From Prillingera fragicola (taxonomy: Eukaryota; Basidiomycota; Tremellomycetes; Trichosporonales; Trichosporonaceae), in the NCBI GenBank assembly GCA_002335605.1, contig BEDY01000006.1, positions 1,116,001-1,180,000 on the forward strand: a stretch of DNA of 64,000 nt, read 5' to 3'. This document shows, piece after piece, positions 22,726-33,104 of this stretch (its first letter is position 1; each line of letters opens with the position of its first letter). Below the pieces are notes generated by a model. That model was not told the DNA's origin. It did not search any database and saw only the letters and a program-made list of their open reading frames with translations. Both the position numbers and the translations under genes were made by a program.

Positions 22726-24434
22726 ATGTCGGTCAATCTCGACGACTTGCCGACACGGAGCACATCGCGTCCTCCCTTGTCACTGCGCTCTCCTTCGGGC
22801 ATTGCAACAGGCGGCGGCAGCACGAGCAGCGGCGCATCGACACCCATAGCAAAGTCGCCGTTTGGAGCAGTCAAGTCGTCCATTTCGCGCAAAAAGCCGC
22901 TGGGGCTCGACATTTCTCGCAGCATCAAGCCGTCTCGCACTGACACGGCAATCATCTCTGGACCCGACTCTAGCGGCGGCGATGGCAGGGACACGATTAT
23001 TATCCCCGAAGCCGACCGTTTGCGCGACGAGATAGCGCGTCTCCAACTGTCCTCTCGATCCAGCTCGTCGTCGTACGCGTCTGGACCAGAGTCTCCTCCT
23101 GGCCTGTCCCCCATCACCCACTCCACTCCCAACCCACCTCCACGCCCACCGCGCCGTCAGACTACCAGCGGCGTCGCGTCATTGAGTACCCCGGTTACTA
23201 CGCCGGGGTCCTCGTCGACCTCGTCGCGGAAACAGAGCAAAACAAACGGATCTCACAGGAAGAAGCGAAAGGATGACGACGACGCGGTCAAGGACGAAGA
23301 CTTGGAGATGCTTGGTGACCTCGGAGCTGGTAACGGCGGTACCGTGACAAAGGTGTGGGACAAGAAGCGCAAGTGTGTGATTGCACGCAAGGTGAGTTTT
23401 AGGCTGCCGCGTGGGGCTAACGTGCAGCTCATTCTCGTCGACGCCAAGCCGTCTGTTCGCAAGCAGATTCTGCGAGAGCTCCAGATTATGAAGGACTGCA
23501 GCTCGCCATACATTGTCGAGTATTATGGCTGCTTTCCGGTGGACGTCCACGTTGGCATTGTCATGGAGTACATGGATGTTGGGTACGTGTTCTGTGTGAT
23601 CCGCGCTGACGCCTAGGTCGTTTGACTTTATTTATCGCAACACTGGGGCAATAGAGATTGACATTGTGGGCAAAGTCGCCGAAGCCGTGTTGCGAGGGCT
23701 TGTCTACTTGTACGATGTGCATCGCATTATTCACCGTGGTATGTTGCTAGAGCATAGGTCAAGCTGACAATAGATATCAAGCCGTCCAACATTTTGGCCA
23801 ACACGCGAGGGCAGATTAAGATTTGCGACTTTGGCGTGTCGACCGAGCTTGTCAACTCGATCGCCAATACGTTTGTAGGGACGAGCACGTACATGAGCGT
23901 GAGTAGCCTAGCCCTGATGGTGCTGACGCTTAGCCTGAACGTATCCAAGGCGCACAGTACACGATCAAGTCGGACGTCTGGTCATTGGGCATCTCGCTGG
24001 TCGAGCTTGCCCAGGGCCGTTTCCCTTTTGCCGATCCGATTGACGAGTCGGGCGACGAGGGACCCGACGATCATACGCTCAACGCCGACGCGACGCTGCC
24101 GCGATCGTCGCAGCCTCCCGACCTCTCGCCCACCAAAAAGCGCCACCGCAAGCGCGGCGTCAGCCTCGGCGGTGGCGGCATGACCATGGCCATCTTGGAC
24201 CTGCTTCAGCACATTGTCAACGAACCCGCGCCGCGGCTCGTCTCAACCCCTCATCGTACATTCCCCCGCAACGCGCAAGAGTTTGTCGAAAACTGTCTCG
24301 ACAAGGACCCCTCGATGCGTAAAACACCACAGGAGCTGCTCCAATCTGACTGGATTCAAAAGCTCACTGTCACGCCAGACGAGCTGCGCACCTGGGCCCA
24401 GGATGTCGCAAAGGTCGTCGCGTCGCCTGCCTAG
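22726..24434 (+). CDS. STE7: MAP kinase kinase of the pheromone/filamentation pathway (STE7-like)
   Basis: Dual-specificity kinase expected to activate a FUS3/KSS1/CPK1-type MAPK. Five exons (22726-23391, 23428-23582, 23617-23738, 23774-23898, 23934-24434) give 522 aa; the introns are 36, 34, 35 and 35 nt. A disordered N-terminus of about 195 residues precedes the kinase domain. Visible motifs: glycine loop GAGNGGTV, Lys222 of IARK, HRDIKPSN (Asp315), DFG at 333-335 and activation loop [15 protein letters not shown], where Ser343 and Thr347 occupy the MAPKKK phosphorylation positions. STYMSPERIQG and ILDLLQ.IVNEP.PRL match yeast Ste7 better than Mkk1 or Pbs2. A 50-residue basic insertion follows GRFPFADP. 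Its 3' end converges on the ankyrin gene. Confidence 0.88.
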
Positions 24435-24447
24435 TACCCGCTTGACT

Positions 24448-24498
24448 CTACCCGAGCTTGAGCGCTACCATTCTACCCGAGCTTGAGCTCGCACCATT
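24448..24498. repeat. 25-bp tandem near-repeat after the STE7 stop
   Basis: Two adjacent copies (24448-24472 and 24473-24498) share CTACCCGAGCTTGAGC and end ACCATT. They start 13 bases past the stop codon, so they lie in the probable 3' untranslated region. Confidence 0.7.
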
Positions 24499-24612
24499 CA
24501 TACCCGCACTCCATATCCCATCTCCATTGTCCTCCGCACTTCTGTGCGTCCTACACCGCGGCCCCTGACCCGGCCATTGTACTGTCGATTACACTGCATG
24601 ACACTGTCGTAC

Positions 24613-24722
24613 GCAAAGTGCAGGGGAGCTGGTACTAATGCCCTCGGCGTAAGCTGCGGTCAGACGCCGGGACCGCACTGCAAAGTGCAGGTGTTGGTTC
24701 CTTGAGTCAGCTGCGGTCAGAC
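24613..24722. repeat. Two-copy direct repeat in the STE7/ankyrin gap
   Basis: Copy 1 is 24613-24665 and copy 2 is 24680-24722. Both begin GCAAAGTGCAGG and end AGCTGCGGTCAGAC; the middle differs in length. They lie between two convergent genes. Function unknown. Confidence 0.65.
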
Positions 24723-24798
24723 CTCCCGCGTGAACGCGCCGCACGAATGCAATAATCCTACAAGCACAGCTACAGTCGAAACTTCTCGCGCTCCCACG

Positions 24799-25290
24799 CT
24801 ACTTTTTACTGTCGAACAGGTCAAGCAAGTCCTGGCGCTTGAACATGCGCGCACAGTCCATGGCACTAGGCTGGCCGGCGGTGACGCTCGCGCCGTTCTC
24901 AAACAACACTTTAACAACCTCGACATGCCCCTTGAACACCGCCCCAGCAATAGGGCTTTGTCCCTTGGCGTTCGCCGCCTCGGGGTCGGCGCCCAGCTTG
25001 ATCAGCTCGGCGACCGTCGCGGCGTGCCCGTGGTACGCCGCGAGCATGAGGAGGGTATCGCCCGTGCCGTTGGTGAGGTTGGCGGGGATGCCGGCGGTGA
25101 TGTACTGGACTAGCTCGGGGGTGGAGCCCGCTCGGGCGTAGTCGAAGAGCTTGGTGGCTAGCTCGATGGCCGCGGGGGGGAGGTCGTCCACTGTTGGGCG
25201 CGTGGTGGTGGTGGTGGAGGGCGTGAAGGTGCCTGCTGCTGGGGGTGCGGCGGTAGAGCCGGGAAAGGCGCCGGGCATGCTGTCGCTCAT
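24799..25290 (-). CDS. Small ankyrin-repeat protein
   Basis: Single-exon gene of 163 aa starting at the ATG at 25290 (MSDSMPGAF). The frame is open further upstream, but that part reads as leader sequence. After a Thr/Pro-rich N-terminus of about 45 residues there are three to four ankyrin units: ELATKLFDYARAGSTPELVQYI, TGDTLLMLAAYHGHAATVAELI-KLGADP, KGQSPIAGAVFKGHVEVVKVLF-ENGASV, then a partial capping unit (AMDCARMFKRQDLLDLF). This resembles short cytosolic ankyrin proteins found in fission yeast and other fungi, which act as binding adaptors; the partner is unknown. It converges on STE7 with repeats in the gap. Confidence 0.85.
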   Translation of the reverse strand: MSDSMPGAFPGSTAAPPAAGTFTPSTTTTTRPTVDDLPPAAIELATKLFDYARAGSTPELVQYITAGIPANLTNGTGDTLLMLAAYHGHAATVAELIKLGADPEAANAKGQSPIAGAVFKGHVEVVKVLFENGASVTAGQPSAMDCARMFKRQDLLDLFDSKK

Positions 25291-26573
25291 TGTGGGTGAT
25301 GGGGTTGGGAAGGTTGGGAGAGGTTTGTTGTTATATGGTAATGGCAATGGATGGATGAGGACGAAGCGTGAGAGGTGTGCTGGTGCGGCTATACCATGTT
25401 GGCGGGTAACGTCATGTCCGGGGGCGGCGGCTGGGGCGGTACTGTCGGGGTTTGCCGTGGTCAACAGCACGCACACTCCAAGAGCATTGGCGTGAGATCA
25501 AGCTTGAGATAATGAGATAATTTGGCATGCATTGTGGTGCGCGTAGTTGGTCATGCATGCCCAGTAGATAAGCCTTTGTTGTATTAAAATTATTACATGA
25601 GGAATCCCAGTCCCAAACATAACAACACTGAGGTTAGGTTTCTTCGATAAACTGGGCTTAAGTACCGTACCAATTATTGATCATATTATGATAGTACCTA
25701 CAGTACTGATATACTATTAGACCATTTCCGAAGAACTTGAAGCCTAATCTACTGCGTAGCACACCAATATTGCTTAAAAATGCTATGCATGCATCACTCG
25801 GGAGTAGCTGCAGCGGCATGCAGCGGTTGGAGTTTGATGGAATGGTGTGGTAAGCCGCTCTGGGGTGCATCGTGGCACTGGAGTTGACGCCTCACTCACA
25901 TTCCTGTGCAACGGTGAGGCCAATGCATGTCTTCTAGTCTTCTGGTCTTCTGACGCCCATGTCTCTTGCTGCTGCAGTCTCCAGCCCATGCGTGCCCAGA
26001 CCACTGTTCACATGGCGCAGAGGACAATGGAAGGTGGATGCTCTGACAACATCTGCCTCGTGCCCCAGGTGTGTCAAAGGTGCCTTTGACGCATGTAGCA
26101 GGTTCTGCACCCCCATTGTTTCGTGCTTCTTGCCGTGATCTTGGGCGCAAAGGTTGGCACTGGACATGGATGGACCTGCGTCAAACTCGAGTGCTAGAAA
26201 CGAGTGCCATCCGTTGTGTCTACGCATCCTCCTCCAGCACTTGACTCTGGCCATTGTTCCATGCATGCATTGCATGATTTCCATCGACACCATGTTGGCA
26301 CCGAGCACGATGCATGCAGCGACATCCGTTCCCGCGGCTGTGCTGAAAAATGTTCGAAATCGTCCTTGACACTCTCCCACAAGTGGAGGATGGCCTGAAA
26401 CATGCTCATGTAGGGCGCAAAGGCGTATCACACATTCTGCTTCAGCCTAGATCCCGTTATGCGGCTGCTCGTCCCTTCTCGGCCTTCTCTACTGCCGTCC
26501 GTAGATACACCTACCAGCCGCCAGCTTGCTGGAGGTCATTGTGGGCGATTCTAGCAGACGGTCGTGACGTCCA
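25291..26573. other. Upstream region of HSP70 and ankyrin gene
   Basis: About 1.3 kb between divergent genes. The stretch 25560-25760 is notably AT-rich. Scattered ATGCATGC/GCATGC palindromes occur near 25527, 25552, 25782, 25922, 26262 and 26311. No coding frame is supported. Confidence 0.5.
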
Positions 26574-26662
26574 GCCACGTGGCAAAATTGCTGGAACTTC
26601 GAGCAGCTTCCATTTTCTGCGGTGGAGAACGTCATTCGGTTTTGTGTCCGCAGAGTATATAT
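26574..26662 (+). promoter_or_regulatory. HSP70 core promoter with heat-shock-like half-sites and TATA box
   Basis: A CACGTG E-box (26576-26581) is followed by GAA at 26594, TTC at 26598, 26608 and 26615, and GAA at 26627. These are heat-shock-element half-sites with partly irregular spacing. A TATATAT box lies at 26656-26662, about 80 bases before the ATG. Heat inducibility is an inference. Confidence 0.55.
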
Positions 26663-26742
26663 GAACACGACACCGTCGCTCCTGTTCACACCATCTTTCT
26701 TTTACTACCCCCCATCCTATACACCTAGAAAAAATAGCAAAC

Positions 26743-29094
26743 ATGTCCAAGGCTATCGGTATTGACCTCGTAAGTTCAAGCAAGGCAAGCGAGTGGGGTG
26801 AATGAGGTGAAGAGCAATGCTCATTTGGGTGTCGCTGGGGCGTTCGTGGCACTCGGGCGCAATTTCCATCGTCTTACCTCATCCACCATTGACCTCCATC
26901 GCCTTTTCTCTTCTTCTGCTTCATTGCTAACGTCTTTTAAGGGCACTACGTACTCATGTGTCGCTGTCTGGCAGAATGACCGTGTTGAGATCATTGCAAA
27001 CGACCAGGGTAACCGCACTACGCCGTCGTACGTTGCGTTCACCGATTCGGAGCGTCTTATCGGCGATGCTGCCAAGAACCAGGTTGCCATGAACCCTTAC
27101 AACACTGTGTTTGACGCCAAGCGTCTCATTGGCCGCAAGTTTGCGGACAACGAGGTCCAGTCGGACATGAAGCACTGGCCCTTCAAGGTCATTGACCGCG
27201 ACACCAAGCCCGTCATCCAGGTCCAGTACCGTGGCGAGGAGAAGACCTTTTCGCCCGAGGAGATTTCCTCGATGGTCCTTATTAAGATGAAGGAGACTGC
27301 CGAGGCCTACCTCGGCGGCACCGTTACCAAGGCTGTCGTCACTGTCCCCGCCTACTTCAACGACTCGCAGCGTCAGGCCACCAAGGACGCCGGTACCATT
27401 GCCGGTCTCGAGGTGCTCCGTATCATCAACGAGCCCACCGCCGCCGCTATCGCCTACGGCCTCGACAAGAAGTCTGAGGGCGAGAAGAACGTTCTCATCT
27501 TCGACCTTGGTGGTGGTACCTTTGACGTTTCGCTCCTCACCATTGAGGAGGGCATCTTCGAGGTCAAGGCTACTGCCGGTGACACCCACCTTGGTGGTGA
27601 GGACTTTGACAACCGTCTCGTCAACCACTTTGTCCAGGAGTTCAAGCGCAAGAACAAGAAGGACCTCTCGTCCAACGCTCGTGCTCTCCGCCGTCTCCGC
27701 ACTGCTTGCGAGCGTGCCAAGCGCACCCTTTCGTCGGCCGCCCAGACCTCGATTGAGATCGACTCGCTCTTTGACGGTATCGACTTCTACACCTCGATCA
27801 CCCGTGCTCGTTTCGAGGAGCTCTGCCAGGACCTCTTCCGCTCGACCATGGAGCCCGTCGAGAAGGTCCTCCGTGACTCGAAGATGGACAAGTCGACTGT
27901 CAACGAGATTGTCCTCGTTGGTGGCTCGACCCGTATCCCCAAGATCCAGAAGCTTGTCTCGGACATGTTCTCTGGCCGTGAGCCCAACCGCTCGATCAAC
28001 CCCGACGAGGCCGTCGCCTACGGTGCCGCCGTCCAGGCCTCGATCCTCAACGGTGAGACCTCGGAGGCCACCCAGGACCTCCTCCTCCTCGACGTCGCCC
28101 CCCTCTCGATGGGTATCGAGACCGCTGGTGGCATCATGACCCCCCTCATCAAGCGCAACACTACCGTCCCCACCAAGAAGTCCGAGGTCTTCTCGACCTT
28201 CTCGGACAACCAGCCCGGTGTCCTCATCCAGGTCTTTGAGGGTGAGCGCGCCAAGACCAAGGACTGCAACCTCCTCGGCAAGTTTGAGCTTTCGGGCATC
28301 CCCCCCGCTCCCCGTGGTGTCCCCCAGATCGAGGTCTCGTTCGACGTCGACGCCAACGGTATCCTCAACGTCAACGCCGCCGACAAGACCACCGGCAAGT
28401 CGTCGCGCATCACTATCACCAACGACAAGGGTAAGTCTTTCTGTTGTTCAGGGTCAGCGGAAGCATATTCGCTCCCGCTCCATCGGGTTTCACGTGGCTG
28501 TCACGTGTCGCCGGTGGAGGTGTGGCACCTAACATTTTACCACCCTTTATGACCACTTGCTAACGTCCACAGGTCGTCTCTCCAAGGACGAGATCGAGAA
28601 GATGCTCGCCGAGGCCGAGAAGTACGCCGCCGAGGACAAGGAGGTCGCGGAGCGTGTCCAGGTGAGTTTTGTGCCCCATGTCCCATTCAGAACACAACTG
28701 ACTCGTCCAACAGGTCAAGAACGCCCTTGAGAGCTTCACGTACTCGCTGAAGTCGACGCTCGCCGAGAACGGTGACAAGTTCGACGCCGAGGACCGCAAG
28801 ACTCTCGAGGAGAAGGTCGAGGAGACCATCAAGCTGCTCGACGGTGGAGAATCGGCCAGCAAGGAGGAGCTGCAGGGATGGCAAACCGACCTGGAGGCCG
28901 TCAGCAACCCCATTATGCAGAGTAAGCCCCCTCCGTGAACGCAGAAGAAACAAAAACTGACAAAACCAGAGTTCTACGGCGCTCAGGGCGGAGCTCCCGG
29001 CGGTGCCCCCGGCGGCGCTCCTGGTGGCTTCCCCGGTGCCGGCGGCGCCGGTGCCGCTCACGACGACGGCCCCTCGGTCGAGGAGGTCGACTAG
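26743..29094 (+). CDS. SSA1: Cytosolic HSP70 chaperone (SSA type)
   Basis: ATP-dependent protein-folding chaperone. Five exons (26743-26769, 26942-28430, 28573-28661, 28714-28921, 28970-29094) give 645 aa, the usual SSA length. The first exon has only nine codons (MSKAIGIDL), and splicing restores IGIDLGTTYS. Nucleotide-binding signatures are intact: [25 protein letters not shown] and [17 protein letters not shown]. The substrate-binding part reads [16 protein letters not shown]. The C-terminus has GAPGG repeats and ends PSVEEVD, the EEVD signature that recruits TPR and J-domain partners, marking the cytosolic class. The first and second introns (172 and 142 nt) are the longest in the window. 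Codon use is strongly biased to C/G-ending codons, as expected of a highly expressed gene. Confidence 0.97.
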
Positions 29095-30776
29095 ACGCCT
29101 GACCAAGATGACTCGCCTCGTTACAGCGCGTACTTGGCGAGCAGCGCGTGATTGAGAGCATTTGTACATTGAGTGATGGAAGAGACATGCACTATATGAT
29201 TCGGAGACTACAATGGGCCTCTGCTAGGTCCAGTATTGAACCACGGCGTCTCGGCTATCTGCACTAATGATTTGAAGGATTAAGTGGTTGTCGAAAATCG
29301 AGTGAGAACATGGCCGAGCTACAAACTCGACACGAGGACATGACTATTTCTGGGCTTACCGCACGAGTAACTGATGCTGCAGGTCTTTTGAAAGACTACA
29401 GGGGTAGACCAGCCACAGATAGTGTGCAGCTGAGGAGGCTGCACCTCTATGAGTAGCTATGAACCAAGTTGGAGCTCCAAGAGAGGAGTACTTCGTGGTC
29501 GAGCGTCGGTGGGATCGACGAGTGAATTTGCCTCCGTCCGCCTCCCCAACGCTTGCAGTACGACTGCCACTCTACGACACTCCACTGGGTGAGCTGGATA
29601 CAGCTTCTGTCATACATGCACCGTTGGGTTCTCGCTTCCTTGTCTGAATGCTGAATGCCATCCACATAATTCATATGCATCGTGGGTTGCATGAATGGTC
29701 ACTCCCCCTCTGTCCTCACCAGGTATTGGGAGAGCGGCCAGCCACTTCAAGGCTGTTGATTTCCAGCACACGTCTACAGTTCTACAGTACTGCCGGGCTG
29801 TCAATGACCATGATCCTGTCAGTACTCTTTGCCATCCCCTGTAAAATTATGCTCTAAGCATCTGTCCTCTCCTCCAAACAACATCAACGCAAGTGATCAT
29901 ATCAGGTACCACTGCGATTGAGGGGTGACGTGATCACTGACACCTAGCCCACCAGCCTACTATGCCTCTGATTTCAGTTGTTTCCGCCAAGTTTGTTCGT
30001 TCTGCTCAAGGACTGAGAGGCCGTAACTTCTTCAACCCCACAGCACTGGCCCACTGGTGAATAACAAGACGGTGCGCGACTGGATACCCACAACCAAGGG
30101 ATACTCACCACATGGCATCGGTTATGCCTAAATCCCCTGATCCAGGCACAATTGCCACCGACATGCCCGACCACTTCTTCAATGCTGAGGTTGCTGACCC
30201 CTCCATCCCTCCTTCCCTTCCCCGTGGCTTCCACCAAGGCCACTGCGGGTGGAGCCTGGAGAGCCTGAACAATTAGGCAGGCTTAAGAGTTTCCCACGCC
30301 TAGGAATTGATATTTTTCCACCTCGTCCACAGAGACCACGCACACACACGGATATTGCCAGCCATGGCTTCATTCCTCTGGCGCTGCTATTCTTGGAAGA
30401 CCGAGCGCAGTTCCGACCGGATCCGTATCTCCCTGCTCATGCACTCGAGGCTAATGACGGAGAACACTTGCACTCGCCATGTGCAGTCACGCGCGCAGCA
30501 ACATCCAAAATAACAATCATTTCCTTCTCGCGCCGTGGGCCTCCGGACAAAGCAGACGATTGACAGCAACCATAGTTGCTGGCCCGTGGCGTTGCTGCTA
30601 CGCCTCGCATGCTTCTATGGGAGTCATATGAGCAGAACTTGGTCTATCATGGGCTCCTATGACGCATCCTTCAACTGCTCACACGAGATCCTCGCTGCAG
30701 CTGCTGTTAAAACACAGGCCACGTCTCCTGCCCTCCCCCCCCCCTCAGCGGCGAATCCCTCCCTGCCTAGGCCGAC
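29095..30776. other. Intergenic region between HSP70 and the amino-acid permease
   Basis: It holds the HSP70 3' region and the permease promoter, which ends in a C-rich run and CAGCGGCGAATCC leader. Short open frames exist but lack support. Nothing else was recognised. Confidence 0.5.
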
Positions 30777-32764
30777 ATGAACGACTATAACAACGAGAAG
30801 AAGATCAACAGCGACGACGGTGGCGGCGCCAAGGTCGAGCCGGCGTACGACGACACCCAGGGCATATTAGACCCCGAAAGGTCTTATCACTACAATGAGC
30901 CTTCCGGCCGGTATCTCCCTGGCGAGGACGGCACCCTGCACCTCAACAGTGAGTGCTCTAGTGTGAAGTGGTTGACAGCAGATCGGGGTGAGCTCGAAGG
31001 AGGCGTTCAGCGCAAACTCAAGCAGGTAAGATTGGCGGCGAGACTGAAAGCTCACGACAGCGCCACATGGCCATGATTGCCATCGGTGGAGCAATCGGCA
31101 CTGGTGAGCTTGACTGTGCCGAGGTGTCCTGACTGCAGGTCTGTTCGTTGGTTCCGGCTCAGCGCTGGCTAGTGGCGGCCCAGTGGCACTTTGGATCGCC
31201 TACTGTCTCATGGCGAGCATGGTCTACTCGATGGTTGTCGCTCTTGGCGAAATGGCCACTCTTTTCGTGCGTCATGGCAAGGGTTGAGCTGACGGTAGCC
31301 TGTCGCCTCTGCCTTTACTCACTTTAGTGCCCGATTTGTAGACCCCGCTCTTGGCTTTGTAAGTCGCTATTGTGGCACAGCTCTGACAACTAGGCCATGG
31401 GATTCAACTACTGGTACTCTTGGGCAATCACCCTTCCCAGTACGTATCAGCTCTTTACTCACGCTCACATTTAGCCGAGTTGGTGGCAGCTGCAATCGTC
31501 ATTTCCTACTGGGATGAGGACCCCAAACACACCGCGGCTTACATTACAGTATGCCTCGTCCTTGTCTGGTTTATCAACCTCTGGGGCGCGCGCGCTTACG
31601 GAGAGGCCGAGTTCTGGTTCAGTACCATCAAGGTGATCACCATTATCGGCCTGATCATTCTTGGCTTGATCCTCATGTGCGGTGGTGGGCCGTCGCACAA
31701 GCCCATCGGTTTCCAGTACTGGCGCAACCCTGGTCCTTTTAATCAGCAAGCAGCTGGAGATGGGGTAGTGGGAGGGCGATGGGGTCAGTTCCTCGCCTTC
31801 TGGGGGGTGTTTGTCCAAGCCGCATTCTCGTTTATCGGTACTGAAATCATTGGCGTCACGATTGGCGAATCCGAGAATCCGCGCCGCACAGTTCCCCGCG
31901 CAATCAAGCGCGTCTTCTTTCGCCTGGTGGTCTTTTACGTCCTCGGCATCTTCTTCATCTCCGTGCTCGTCCCTTACACCGATGACAGGCTGCTCAACGC
32001 CAAAGCCGGCACGGCCGCTGCGTCGCCTTGGGTCATTGCAATCAAAAACGCCGGCATCAAAGCCCTGCCGTCGATCGTCAACGCTGTCATTCTGATTTCA
32101 GCGTGGTCGGCCGGCAACTCTGACCTGTATGCATCCTCGCGCACAATGTACGCCCTTGCGCTCGAGGGCATGATGCCCAAGTTCTTCCGACGCTGCACCA
32201 AAGGTGGCTTGCCCATCTACTGCGTCGTAGTGACTGGCGTGTTTGGTGCGCTCTCCTACCTCAACACTGGTGGCGACGCGGCCCAACAAGCATTCAACTG
32301 GCTGTACAACCTGTCAGCCATTACCGGCCTGCTCACTTGGTGGACCATTCTGCTGTCGTACCTGCGCTTCTTCTACGGCCTCAAGGCCCAGGGCATCTCC
32401 CGGGACACCCACCCGTACAAGGCGCCATTCCAACCGTGGCTCTCGTGGTACGGCTTCATCTGGTTCACGCTCATCATTATCCTCAACGGTTAGTCCTCAT
32501 CCCAACCCTCCACTGACAACAGGCTACCCTGTCTTTATCCACGGCAACTGGAAGGCCGCCAACTTTGTCGCAGCGTACATCACCCTCCCAATCTTCTTCT
32601 TTGCCTGGCTTGGCTGGAAGCTCTGGCACCGCACCAAGCTTATCCCCCTCAAGGAAATCGACCTCATGTCTGGCCGTAAGGAGCTAGACGAGATGGAGGC
32701 TCTTGACAAGGAGCGTTTCGCGCCAGACACAAAGTGGAAGACGTTCATGTCGTATGTGTTTTAA
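30777..32764 (+). CDS. Amino-acid permease (YAT/GAP family)
   Basis: Plasma-membrane amino-acid/proton symporter. Eight exons (30777-30948, 30982-31025, 31061-31103, 31139-31266, 31299-31358, 31394-31439, 31475-32488, 32523-32764) give 582 aa; all seven introns are 32-35 nt. Hallmark sequence at the first helix is restored only by splicing: RHMAMIAIGGAIGTGLFVGSG. This is followed by VALGEMATLFPVASAFTHFSARFVDPALGF and FSFIGTEIIGVTIGESENPRRTVPRAI. About twelve hydrophobic segments are expected. The substrate range cannot be read from sequence. The hydrophilic N-terminus (about 70 residues) has several Lys (NEKKIN) as potential ubiquitin sites. The first intron's exact acceptor is ambiguous between 30978 and 30981. 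Confidence 0.92.
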
Positions 32765-33104
32765 GAAGTTTGTTAATATGCAAGTGGTCTGTTGCGGCGT
32801 TATCAGTCATTCCCAGGAACCTCTGCCGTCAGTGATAACAAGTTCAGTGAGTACGCGTCCACCCTTGAGTACAGTCGCCAAGTTTGTGTCCATCCAGCAG
32901 CTACTGTATGTCAACTGCGAGTGATAGACAGGATAGGACCATCAAGACGCCTACACTATCAGTAGTCAGCAGAAGGGCCTCGCCCAATCTCACGCCCATT
33001 CACGTCTCTACCCATGTCATCGCATCAGCACGCACGCCGGCTGCCGTCACTAGCACATACACCTAGCATTAGCACGTTATCTGCACAACCCCACCCCCGT
33101 TCCC
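32765..33104. other. Short gap between convergent genes
   Basis: It lies between the permease stop and the stop of the minus-strand six-cysteine protein gene. It is CACC-rich toward its right end. No feature is supported. Confidence 0.5.

Noticed and set aside
25934..26431. 165-codon minus-strand frame upstream of HSP70
   Set aside because: His/Cys/Met-rich random composition with no conserved segment. It lies in a promoter region.
26954..27628. 224-codon minus-strand frame opposite HSP70
   Set aside because: Well-known type of antisense shadow in highly biased HSP70 genes; the sequence is a codon mirror of the chaperone.
28431..28560. Read-through of the HSP70 frame into intron 2, giving a shorter protein
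   Set aside because: It would end without the C-terminal lid and EEVD. The GTAAGT donor and CCACAG acceptor restore the canonical sequence.
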